A stretch of DNA of 64,000 nt, from the NCBI GenBank assembly GCA_958298945.1, contig OY282605.1, positions 22,608,811 through 22,672,810 of the forward strand, written 5' to 3'. The position numbers and the translations under genes are program-made. Shown here piece after piece: positions 44,270-54,282 of the stretch. The first letter of the stretch is position 1, and each line of letters begins with the position of its first letter. This DNA is from Atherix ibis (Eukaryota; Arthropoda; Insecta; Diptera; Athericidae). The notes below the pieces were generated by a model. The model searched no databases. It was not told where the DNA came from and worked only from the letters and a program-made list of their open reading frames with translations.

Positions 44270-44300
44270 TATAAAAGGGGCTTTTGGTGTGTGGACTCAG
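44270..44300 (+). promoter_or_regulatory. TATA + Inr core promoter, presumed start at 44299
   Basis: TATAAAAGG begins at 44270, preceded by the GC-rich GGGCGGCAG. An initiator-like TCAGAC lies at 44297-44302. The distance from the TATA T to the Inr A is 29 bp, the canonical arthropod spacing. A matching downstream promoter element is not evident. It is followed by a short untranslated leader with a start-stop codon pair and a consensus splice donor. No annotated product follows nearby. Confidence 0.5.
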
Positions 44301-44380
44301 ACTTTTGATTAGATATTGTCAGGATAAGATATTAACCTCATGTAATTGACGGTAGAAAAATAGGCTGGTTCCCATTAAAG
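44299..44380 (+). other. Candidate first exon with ATG-TAA uORF and splice donor
   Basis: If transcription starts at 44299, the leader contains ATGTAA at 44340-44345, a start codon directly followed by stop. It reaches a strong donor AAAG|GTAAGATAAG with the cut before 44381. There is no other long frame. Possible acceptors are a TATATAG near 45343 and a pyrimidine-rich CATTGCAG at about 51364. Neither is proven. Confidence 0.35.
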
Positions 44381-45350
44381 GTAAGATAAGTTAGAAAAAA
44401 GCTCAAATCAGCAATGACCAATGGAAAAGTTTTCATAGCTTTTATTTTTTTCTTTATCAAAAAAATGTGCGGTTAAAAACCCTTTGAAGCAATTGAGTTT
44501 TAATAAAATCTGAAGTATTTTCGTATATGGTATTAACTTGATGTATTTTTATTTTTTTTCATTTAAATAATTAACCGAAAAAAAAATATTTTCTAACATT
44601 GAAATAAGAAATTATTAATACTACCATGAGCTGCTGATATTTCTTCGACTCATAATTTTTGAGTTAATTTATTTTTTAAAAAAAATTAAAAAAGATATTT
44701 TTCTCAAAATTATGAACCGATTAGAATGTTCATATTTAATTAGGAAATTTGAATTTTATATTATCTTATAAATTTCCAGTTTAATTCTTTTTTCGATAGC
44801 AAGTATATTTATATGGTTTAAGAAACAATTAGAGAAGTTTTTAATTGGTTAATTGATTATTTTCAGCTATTTCAGCATCAACGAATTCGCATAATTTCTG
44901 TATAAAAAAAAAGAAATTGTAAGCCCGCCAATTCAAGATTGATAAACACTGCCAAATATACTATTTTATAAACTCACTACCACAAGTTAATTAAAATAAC
45001 ATTCGAAAGTATTAAAGCACAGTTTAAAAATAAACCCGCCAACAAAAAACTAATAGAAAACAACCAATAAAAAGTGCAAACGAATTTCGAAATTAGGTAT
45101 CGAAACTCAGATAAAATATTCGTTCTTTTATTCCTTATAATAATTATTAGAAAACTACATTTCCCCTTTTAAGTCCTTGTTTTTTTTTCTCTATTTTTTT
45201 TTGAGTATTGCATCATAAAATGACAAAAAAAAACCAAAAAAAAAACAAAATAAACAACGCAATTTTGTAAAGGAAAATTTCTTTAAAAGTCTTAATATTT
45301 TGTAGAGAAAAAAAGGAAAAACAACAACACTAATCAATATATAGTTTTTT

Positions 45351-45521
45351 ATGTTCCGTCACGAATCCTTCGCTGAACACGACACCATAGAAAGTAGAAC
45401 TAGAAGAAGAAGAGCTCCCCAAATATTGAGATTAAAAAAGTTACCCAATACTGGGCGAAGCGAGAACTACATATTACGAAATTTAGCGGCCACATGGCAT
45501 TGTGTAGTCCACCGAAAGTGA
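45351..45521 (+). CDS. Small open frame, 56 codons, uncertain
   Basis: It begins MFRHESFAEHDTIESRTRRR, contains a run of basic residues and ends VVHRK before TGA. Base composition is more balanced than the flanks. It lies about 970 bp downstream of the candidate donor at 44381, and a potential acceptor (TATATAG) sits 7 bp before the ATG. I do not recognise a family. It may be chance. Confidence 0.2.
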   Translation: MFRHESFAEHDTIESRTRRRRAPQILRLKKLPNTGRSENYILRNLAATWHCVVHRK

Positions 45522-46039
45522 AAAGTTGGAGACTAATGTGCCTCCACCAACAATAAATAGTAAGCAATATTCTTGGGAGACTCCCCACCTCATACAATGT
45601 CTATTTTTTTTTTTTTTTTTGGTAATATACACAAAAAATAAAAAGCTCTCCGTACTCGCGGAATGTACCACTACCACCAAAATTGCCTATACACACACTC
45701 ATACATTAAATTTTATAAAAGTGTTAGACTTTTAATAAAAAAAAACTCGAAATTTTCATTTCACATACATAGAGAAAATTTGATGTTGCATTAAAAAGTT
45801 ATGCTCGAACTTACGAAACGACATAAGAATAACAACTACACACAAATTGCAGCAGGTGATTTACACATCGTGAAGCTTTCATTTACTATTAATTATTATT
45901 CTGTATATTAATATTGTGAGTATATTTAAAATGAAAATAATAGAAAAATTTCAAAATATTCATGTTTCGTGATTTTTTCACATTAAGTTCTTGTTTACAA
46001 CAGTAAAATGCGAAGCAAATTTTAATTTGATCATCTCTT

Positions 46040-48220
46040 AATTAAAGAAAAAAAATTATTTCCTACTTAAAATCAGCCAAAAATATAAAAATAATAATTG
46101 AAATTTTTTACTTATATAAAAATTAGGTCATCAAAAAAAAAAAAAAGCTTTCGGTTAAAAAAAAATTTGGAATCCAAAAATATTTTCACTTAACAATTTT
46201 CAGTATTAAATTTTCCGAAAAAAAAGTTTAGGAAAATATATTTAAGCAAAAGTTGTTTAATTAAAAAATTTTCTATAAATAGTCAATAGAAAATACGATT
46301 TTGCCCATAAAAAATGTTTATAAAAAAATGTTCATTAAAAAAAAGGTTCAGCAAAAAATTTTCAAAGTTTTCTATTTTTTTCAGTGAGTTTCTACCATAA
46401 ACGTAATGTGTTAAGGAAAAAATATTCAATAAAAATTGTAAAAGCTTTCAGTAAAAAATGATCAAGAAAAATTGTATTTCCATAAAAATTTTCTTAATAA
46501 AAATTGTTTGTTGAAAAATTGTTAGTAAAACAAGTTTATTAACAATTGGTCTAGTAAAAACTTCTGGTAAAAAAACAATTATTTTTTTATAGCCAAATTT
46601 GTTTTTTTTATGATAAGAATTTTTATAAGAAAATTTTTTCCATAATTTTGTATAAGCAATATGTTGTAAACATTTTTAATTAAAAATTGTTTAAAAGCAA
46701 AATAGTCAGTAAGAAATTTTTAAGTAAACAAATTCTTATATAAAAATTTTCAGTAGAAAAATTTCATTAAAAAATCGTTACTAAAAAATTTTGGATAAAT
46801 AAATTTACAGTAAAAACAATTTTGAGTAAGGAATTTCTTGTAAAAAAAATTAACAAGTAGAAAAATTTTAGATAGAAAAATTTAAATGAAACATTTTTAG
46901 CAAAAAAATTTAATTCAAACTATTTCTATTAAATAATTTTTGTAAAAGTTTGGCTATAAAATTATTCTGATGAACAATTTTTGATAAAAAATTTCTTGTA
47001 AACAAATCTCAGCAATAATTTTTTAAACAAATTTTTTTTGGAAATATTTTTCAGTAAAAATTTTGCAGCAACAAATTTTTAGTGCGAACAATTTTAGTGC
47101 AAAATTTTCAGTAACAAATTTCTGATAAACTATTTTTGATAAGAAATTTCATGTAAAACCATTTTAGCAAAAAACTTTTAGAACAAAATGTCTAGTAAAA
47201 ATTTTTATAAGATTTTTAGTAAAAAAAAACTTTCAATGCAAAATTTAAAAAAAAAAAAATTCCTTAAAAAATTTGCAGCAATAAATGTCTAGCGATAAAA
47301 ATTATAGTGCAAAATTTTCAGTAACAACTTTCTGGTAGACAAATATCAGCAAAAATTTTTTAAACAAATTTTTTTTTGGAAATATTTTTCAGTAAAAATT
47401 TTGCAGCAACAAATTTTGAGTGCAAAAAATTTTAGTGCAAAATTTTCAGTAACAAATTTCTGATAAACTATTTTTGATAAGAAATTTCATGTAAAACCAT
47501 TTTAGCAAAAAACTTTTAGATCAAAGTGTCTAGTAAAGATTTTTATGAGATTTTTAATAAAAAAACTTTCAGTCAAAAATTAAAAAAAAAATTTCCAGCA
47601 AAAAATGTTTAGCGATAATAATTTTAGTACAAAATTTTCAGTAACAAATTTCTTGTAAACAATTTTTTGCAAAAAGTTTCTTGTAAGAAAATTTGAAAAA
47701 GTTAAAAGTGCTTAGTTTTTAGTAACAAGCTTTCAGTAATATTTTCTGATAAAATATTTTTGATAAGAAATTTCTTGTAAACAAATCTCACCGTAAATTT
47801 TTTTAAATATATTTTTTTGTAAATATTTTTCAATAAAAAATTTGCAGCATAAAAATATTTAGAAAAAAAATTTTAGTGCACAATTTTAGTAGAAAAATGT
47901 CCAGCAAAGAATATTTAGCAAAATTATCAGTAAAAAATTTGTGGAATAAATTTTTTTGCAAAAAACAAATTTTAACAAGTAAATAAATTTTAACGAGAAA
48001 TTTTTTCTAAATAATTTTCAGTAAAAAATTTACAGCAAAAAATATTTGGTAAAAAAATTTATGTGCACAATTTTTAAAAGAAATTTTTAGCAATAAATTT
48101 CTTGAAAAAAATTTTGAATTTTTTTGGTAAAATGGATTTGGAACTTTTAAAGATTTTAGTAAGAAATATTTTGTCAAATATTTTCAGCAGAAAATTTTTT
48201 ATGAATTTCGGTTCATTATA
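46040..48220. repeat. Degenerate A/T array of AAAATTTTCAGTAAA-like units
   Basis: For about 2.2 kb the plus strand repeats short motifs such as TTTTCAGTAAAAA, TTTTTAGTAAAA and AATTTCTTGTAAAC at irregular 20-40 bp spacing. No coding frame is present. A recent larger duplication is embedded at 47006-47680. The array ends near 48220 at unique AT-rich DNA. Confidence 0.8.
47006..47680. repeat. 337-bp tandem duplication inside the A/T array
   Basis: The block from CAGCAATAATTTTTTAAAC (47010) is repeated from 47347 with only scattered differences. It includes GGAAATATTTTTCAGTAAAA, TTTTGCAGCAACAAATTTT and TTTCATGTAAAACCATTTTA. It is much less diverged than the surrounding short repeats. Confidence 0.88.
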
Positions 48221-48934
48221 ACAAATAAAAAGAGAATAGAAAATTAATTAGTAAATTTTGCAGTAATATAATAATTATCGAATAAAAACTTATAAAACTT
48301 GAAATTGTATCTAAATTTTACAGATTGTACACCAATTGTTCGAAAACAAAGTTCAGATAGCTTTTGAAAAAATGTTTATAACCAGGTCCAACGACAGATA
48401 GACACAAACATCAACTTTGAACTTTTAAATGCTGCTATTAAATGAACAAAATTACATTAATTCTATCATGCACCAATAATTAAGAAGCTTCTTCGAATAT
48501 ATTTTAAATCAATTCCTTTGCCTGAAGGATAATTACAATAGTACAAATGGATTCTTTCACTTATCATATCTTGGTAATTCCCATCCCCCCCTCCCCTCAG
48601 GTGAATATTTTTTTTAATCACTATTATTATATTTAATACAGTACGAAACAAATCATTTGGATATTAAGATTGAATAGTTAATAGCAAAAGAAAACAACGT
48701 AATTTCTTCACTATTTTCTTTATGTTATGAATTTGGTTTTTGTATGCTTTCAACTAAAGATTATCAAATAAAATTAATGACATTCCTTATTAAGATTATA
48801 TTATTGTTTTTTATATTTGCTTTTATTATATTTAATAACCACTGTTGGTGGTAGTAATAAAAATTACATTTTATTAATACATGAAAAAAAATTCTTCAAT
48901 TCGAAATTATTTTTGGTTAATTAAACAAATCCAA
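48221..48934. other. AT-rich non-coding stretch
   Basis: Nothing recognised apart from a CCCATCCCCCCCTCCCC patch near 48580. Confidence 0.6.
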
Positions 48935-49154
48935 GCTAGTTTGGGATATCCTCATGGTTCTAAATCAACTGACTGGATCCGTTCATTAATCAGAATCCAT
49001 TATAGAATCCGGGAAACGCAGGGTTCAAAGCGCATACTGAGGTAATTTCCCGGGCATACATCAGTTTAAAAAATTCATGGTTTTTTCTAAAAAAAAAGAC
49101 CGGCAGAGATTCTTAAACTCAACAAACCAGGCCTAAAGCTACTCATTGTCTACA
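48935..49154 (+). mobile_element. I-like retrotransposon fragment
   Basis: It shares GGGATATCCTCATGGTTC, CCGGGAAACGCAGGG, AATTTCCCGGGCAT and ACTCATTGTCTAC with 50285-50465 and 49900-50060. It is separated from the main piece at 49615 by a mariner remnant. Confidence 0.75.
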
Positions 49155-49614
49155 CATTAGCTACGTGACACACTTTCACTCGAGAGTCTTTTAAAACAAT
49201 ATCTTAGATTTTTTCAATCATCTCTGATGTGGTGACCTCATTTGAACGATTTGGACGAACTTCATAAAAAAGGCTTGAACCTTTTTTTCGCCGATCTTCA
49301 TATTCAAGTATCCAATATTTTATGGTAAATAACAAAGAGGCAGACTTCCCATGAACTTCTCTCAGGTACTCTTTTACTTCACCATTCGTTTTCTGCTACC
49401 AAAAAAACAAATATTTTATCACTGCGCTCGATGTTAAATTTTTTCCATTATAAGAAAATCATAAAATTTGTTTACTTTAAATGACTGTCACTCACAAATT
49501 AAATGACGCAGTGGCTTGGCAGGATTTTTGCGAAAGGTTATATTTACAAAAAATAGAGTTCTAAATAGTAGCAGCACCGTCGATTAGGTATTAATCATAC
49601 AACCCTCGTGTGAC
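49155..49614 (-). mobile_element. Mariner 5' part, inverted partner of 13372-13830
   Basis: Reading the minus strand from 49614: CGAGGGTTGTATGATTAATA, the same 5' UTR as 13390-13540, MEKI-type start and the remnants of HTH 1 (KYWILEYEDRRK-like) and SEMIEKI. It stops at GAGTGAAAGTGTGTCA (49157-49172). The retained part matches the 13372 copy closely. The 3' portion is missing. Confidence 0.85.
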
Positions 49615-50560
49615 GCTCCAAGTTCTAGCAGCCGGCGAACTACAATATAAGAATTTATTTTTTCGGCAAAATGCCATAACGCTTTGGGCTAGACAGGGTA
49701 TCAAAATCTCAGACAGCCAAGCTCTTGTGTCATTTGATGTCCATTCCAATTTAGTTTTGGATATTTTCACGGTCCTAAATCTGCTGGATAGATAAAAAAA
49801 AAGTACCTTTCTTGTGAGTGCCAGGCCGTGAGGGTATTGAGGATAACGAACTCTTCTGTGGCTATCCAAAGGACCGAAACTCTTCTGTGGCTATCCAAAG
49901 GACCACCTGGGGTCCATTATAGAGTCCTGGGTACGCGGGGTTAAAAACTTACACTGAACAAATTCCCAGGGCATAAATCACTCTAAAAAATACATCGCCT
50001 TCTCTGTTAAAGTCCTTAAACTCTACAAACTAGTCCTAAGACTACTCACTGGCCTATTGACTGGCCATTGTCTGTTAAGATATCATCTTAATAAGATGGG
50101 CAAATCTGACACAGCAATCTGCCATTTTTGCTCCGAAGAGAATGCAACGTCGGAGCACCTACTCTGCGATTACAATGTCATTGTCCGCCAGAGACTTTGA
50201 CATCATGGTTTGGGATTCCCTGATTGCTACGATATTTCTCAGATACCAGCCAATATGATATTGAGGTTCGCTAAAAGCCTCAATGTTACTTTGGGATATC
50301 CTCACGGTTCTAAATCAACTGACTAGATCCGTTCATTGAATCAAAACCCTTCTATGGCCATTATAGTGTCCCAGAACCCACCTGTGGTCCAATATAGAGT
50401 CCGGGAAACGCGGGATTAAAAGCGCACACTAAGGTAATTTCCCGGGTATGAATCAGTTTAAATTTTTGCTCCGAAGAGGGTGATACGTCGAAGCATCTAT
50501 TCTGCGATTACAATCAAATTGGCTGCCAGAAACGTCAAGCCTCCTCTTGCTACCTTCCTT
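49615..50560 (+). mobile_element. I-like retrotransposon 3' region with RNase H
   Basis: Frame 49610-49795 reads VLAAGELQYKNLFFRQNAIT, then LWARQGIKISDSQALVSFDV, an RNase H segment with the SDSQA aspartate. Next is LTGLLTGHCLLRYHLNKMGK and the knuckle CHFCSEENATSEHLLCDY (50050-50190). Trailing untranslated sequence is duplicated (49860-49980 and 50285-50460, both with the CCGGGAAACGCGGG / TGGGTACGCGGGG type block). It is the inverted counterpart of 12131-13370. The copy has frameshifts and cannot encode an active enzyme. Confidence 0.82.
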
Positions 50561-50629
50561 ATATTATTAAGTTTTGTAAAATTTTACTTAAAAATATAAT
50601 ATAAAATCGAATAAATCCAAAGATGGAAA

Positions 50630-50810
50630 TTAACTGTACGACCTGAAATAAAACAAGACGTGATGGTTGACTGCAAAAAAAATTGCCTTCACCGTCTTGC
50701 GTTTGAAGTCCTAATTCAAAGCCGTTCGTTCGCATGGGACGACAACGCTTACGAGTATGGCGATTATCGACCGCAAACCGTACACGTAGAAAATGTGAAT
50801 TAAATACCAC
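50630..50810. other. Coding-like island, unassigned
   Basis: About 170 bp of higher GC is open on both strands. Plus-strand text: RPEIKQDVMVDCKKNCLHRL, then AFEVLIQSRSFAWDDNAYEY and GDYRPQTVHVENVN before TAA. Minus-strand text: MVFNSHFLRVRFAVDNRHTR and MRTNGFELGLQTQDGEGNF. On the minus strand TTTTTTTTGCAG (50672-50683) and TTTATTTCAG (50645-50654) resemble splice acceptors. I recognise neither translation. It may be a lone exon or an exon relic. Confidence 0.35.
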
Positions 50811-52083
50811 CGCTGCCCGCCCATTCCTTGATTATAATTTTCAAATTATTGTAAAAATATTGTTTAAAAATCTGTTTTTTAGATGGTAAATAAAGCAAAA
50901 AAAAAATAGTTTCAAGTGGAATTAATAGTAAATTTTTTTTTAAAAAAAATGTTAAAAAATCGTCAACAGCTAGTTGAATAGAGAACTTAATTTTAAGAAC
51001 TAAAATTTTCAAGGCATCAACATAAATGGATCGATATAAATATGCAAATTAAAAAAACAACAACAAAAACTTCATTCTTTCTTTGTTATTTTTTTTGTGC
51101 GTTTTATTTTGTTATTATGAAAAAGTCACACTAAAAAATGATGCATGACCGAATTTACATTGGCGTGCTTACGTCCAATCACGAACGTATCCATCCACCA
51201 CTCGTGTTTCAGCCGCACGTGCATACAAATCTATAAACAGTTGATATGTACTAAGAAATTGCACGCATATAAAAACGTTTTACCGAAATAAGGTCGACTT
51301 AGCGTCGATTACGAACAGCGTCAACGCGAAGAATTTGATTGTATTTTTTCTATCCGCATTGCAGAAGAAAAAGGCCAAGAGAATTTTCCTGATTTTAAAA
51401 ATGAATTAAAAAGAAAAACAATTATAATTGCATAAAGGAGAAGAAATTTTTTCCATCTTTTTTTTCTCAATAATAATATAAATATTTTTGTGTATAAAAT
51501 GTTTGTTTTATGCGTTCGTCGAGTTGAAGAAAAATTATTATTAATTCGCGATGAACGTGTAGGAACACGTCCGTCACACCTACCATGGAGCTGATTGTAC
51601 AAACACATTCAGAAGACGTGAACACATAAATAGCGTACGTCGAAACAAACGGTAAAATGGCTGACTACGAAAATGATAGCAGCAGCAGAGCTGACGTCTC
51701 TTTACGCACGCACACTAATGCCAACGCACGCCAAGCCAACTGTGTCCGACTCAACCTCAAACGGTAGAGAGAAATAGTCTTATGGAGGGCGCATGTTGAT
51801 AATAGAGCGCAATGCTATATTCGCTGGCTGATTCTATTCGATTACACGATTACCCCATGACGCTCACCGTACACGTACGTCGTACACAACCGGTTTACAT
51901 GACAAACGCTCAGTATCGAAGAGAGCGTTGAAAATCACGTACGAGAGTCCATATTTTTCCAATATTTTATGGTGATATCATTTGTTTTTAAGCAAAGTGA
52001 AATTGGTATTTTTACTTAAAAAAATCGTTCATTATTTCGATACTATAAAGTTCAATTGCGTTAAAAAAGTATTTTTAACAACG
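50811..52083 (+). promoter_or_regulatory. Upstream / 5' region of the MADF-BESS gene
   Basis: AT-rich DNA to about 51120 gives way to a CpG-richer segment (51150-51960) that continues to the gene's ATG. TATAAAAACG at 51268 is a possible TATA box, without a convincing Inr 30 bp downstream. CATTGCAG at 51357-51364 is a possible splice acceptor. The transcription start cannot be fixed from sequence alone. Confidence 0.4.
51657..51767 (+). CDS. Possible uORF, 36 codons
   Basis: An ATG in a favourable context (GTAAAATGG) starts MADYENDSSSRADVSLRTHT and ends at TAG. It lies 317 bp before the MADF-BESS start, in the CpG-richer 5' region. If it lies in the leader it is a uORF; it could also be chance. 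Confidence 0.25.
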   Translation: MADYENDSSSRADVSLRTHTNANARQANCVRLNLKR

Positions 52084-53645
52084 ATGAATACGGAAGTGGA
52101 TGTTGAAAGAATGATACCGGCGATCCAACGACGGCCAGCATTATGGGATATTTCTTGTGAGCAGTACAGAGACAAAATCCAAAAGAAAATCGCATGGACG
52201 GAGTTGTGCGAGGATTTGTTCGATGATTTTTACAAACGTAGCAGGGAAGAGCAAATAATTATTGGTAAATATTTTCAAATATATTTTTCTACACTATAAA
52301 AAATCAATAAAAAAAGAGAAAATAAAACAATGTTCCCGCCATGGTTTATACATTGTCATTTTTATATATTTTAAAGAAAAACTAACCTTTTTTTGGTCAT
52401 TTTTTTACTGTGTTATATGGTGTAAAAATTGTGAAAAATAGAATCCACTGTATTTATGTGCGAATTGAACCAATTTTTTATTTTTATTTTTACATTTCGT
52501 CGATAAATTTTGTTATTGAATTTTTCACCCATTGCAAAGCAAATTTTCTCGCCATCACTGGCTGGTGCGTGATTTCACTTTCGTCTTTTGCTGCGGTGTT
52601 AGTAAAACGCAGCCCACAGCGGTAGTGTCCGTTAAAGTAATGTTTTAAAAACATTTTATATTAATTAAAATAAATATATTTTTGCCATGAAATTTGTTAA
52701 ATATATTTTTTCCATGGTTTTAAAGAAAATTTATTCATTAATTTTTTTTTTATTATTGTAGAAAAATATGTTAGTTCAAAATGGCGAACAGTACGCGATG
52801 GTTATGTTAAATCAAAGAAAAAGGAACAATTGGCCGAGATAACTGGATCGGGAAAGAAGCCTTTCCATAAATATCTATATTTTAATCAGTTGGAATTTCT
52901 AAATAAATCATTAGAATTACGAAAGTCAGGAAGTTTTTTAACAAAAACGGAAACTGTATCGCCGGATTCGATTAAATCGGAACCGGATATACCAGTATTG
53001 CCAACATTGAGTGTGCGTCCACAGCGTGGAAGAAAACGTAAAATTATTTCGGAAATTCCGGTTGTAGCAGAGAAAAAAACACAAAAGTCAATAATTGAAA
53101 CATCCCCAAAAACCGAAATACAAAATGTACAAGAATTTAAACCGACAATCGAGGCACAACAGCCTGTCGAATCGGTAAATCGTTTTGTTGAGTCGCAAAG
53201 AGTTATCACCATTGAACCGCAGAAAAGTCTTGAACCGCAAAGGACCGTAGCGTTAGAAGCGCAAAGATCTTTTGCCGTCGTTGAACAGCCACGGATCAAT
53301 GACTCACAGCGTTCTATTGACACGAAGTCGACTATGGAAATACAACGTCTTGTCGACTCCAAACATAATCTGGAATTACCAAGAGTTCCCGCCGAATCGC
53401 CATCCTTCACAACATTCGAAAATGACGACGATATGGACTTTTTCAGATCGTTATTGCCAATGGTAAGAAAATTGGGCACTGGAGAAAAGTTGAAATTCCG
53501 TATGGATGTTATGAACAGTCTACAAATGGCTATGCACCTGCCCAATTGCGATCGTCCCGTTTCGTATTTTAGTCCATTGATTTCCTGTCCCAACACGGAA
53601 ACGCAACCCACCGAACGTGTCGAATTAACACAAACGTACAATTAG
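52084..53645 (+). CDS. MADF-BESS domain protein (two exons)
   Basis: Exon 1 is 52084-52264 and exon 2 is 52762-53645, together 354 residues. The MADF domain (residues about 8-85) reads ERMIPAIQRRPALWD, WTELCEDLFDDFY and, across the splice, KYVSSKWRTVRDGYVKSK. This is a Myb/SANT-like DNA-binding fold. Residues 146-154 (RPQRGRKRK) are basic and look like an AT-hook or nuclear signal. Residues about 175-270 are a polar linker with repeated EPQ/EAQ/ESQ+R units. A BESS motif (about 283-318: DDDMDFFRSLLPMVRKL, KLKFRMDVMNSL) should mediate protein-protein contacts. The family comprises insect nuclear transcription regulators such as Adf-1 and Dip3, and the length is typical. No transposon lies inside the gene. 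The orthologue cannot be named from sequence alone. Confidence 0.92.
52265..52761 (+). other. Phase-1 intron of the MADF-BESS gene
   Basis: The donor is ATTG|GTAAAT (cut before 52265). The acceptor is TTTTTATTATTGTAG| (cut after 52761). The intron has 497 bp and splits the MADF domain after residue 60; the joined codon is GAA. Removing it restores an uninterrupted MADF domain, which supports both sites. Reading through would add KYFQIYFSTL and stop. A less AT-rich patch at 52540-52625 lies inside. Confidence 0.88.
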
Positions 53646-53652
53646 ACGTTAA

Positions 53653-53667
53653 CCCCCCCCCCCCCCC
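53653..53667. repeat. C15 homopolymer in the 3' UTR
   Basis: Fifteen C in a row begin 8 bp after the MADF-BESS stop codon. The length is probably unstable and may be mis-sized in assembly. Confidence 0.9.
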
Positions 53668-53709
53668 ATTTTATATTTTTAAATATACTAACCGTTGAAT
53701 ATTTATATT

Positions 53710-53715
53710 AATAAA
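53710..53715 (+). terminator. Polyadenylation signal AATAAA
   Basis: A canonical hexamer lies 65 bp after the stop codon, with a GT-rich TGTAGTGTTTTT about 15 bp downstream. It gives a very short 3' UTR of roughly 90 nt. It is the first hexamer after the gene. Confidence 0.65.
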
Positions 53716-53730
53716 ATTATAAATATGTAG

Positions 53731-54282
53731 TGTTTTTAAGATTTGTTTTATTTAAAGATTTTATTTAAGAAATGAAACTTGGACATTTTTCTATAAATTT
53801 AAACAAAACAAAAAAATATAGAATGAAATTATTGGTTTTTATTTAAATGTTTTTGTATTCTTTAAAATGTATTAAATGAGGGAACGTTTAAAGGCATTTT
53901 TCGGTGATTATTGAGAAAAACCCTACAAATGTTACTCGTGTTAATATAAATAATTTTCGGCTACTTATTTTTGAAACTGGGGGGGCTGTGGCGCTTCATT
54001 TTGTGATAGTTTTTAATACGTGCAAACTTCAGAGGATGCTTCGTTTAAAGTTGGTTTTAAACTTTTTCGAATTTTTATGTGCAATTTTCTTTATTTTCCA
54101 TTGTAAAAATGTGAACACATTCATTCATTTATTTTCTTGCAAATTAGTTCAGTAGTGATAGAAGTGAAATTGTTAAGAGAAATTCGATAAAATATCACGT
54201 TTTTGAAGAGTTGCACTCAATAATTTTACATTTCACAATATTTTTTAATTATTTTTTGAAAAAAAATATTTCTTTATATATT
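53731..54282. other. AT-rich spacer
   Basis: A frame of 83 codons at 53904-54155 is hydrophobic, but its composition is that of the surrounding DNA and it has no recognisable motif. Nothing else is supported. Confidence 0.5.

Noticed and set aside
52886..53641. 251-codon minus-strand frame opposite exon 2
   Set aside because: Antisense shadow of the MADF-BESS coding exon. It has no domain of its own and the plus strand explains the sequence fully.
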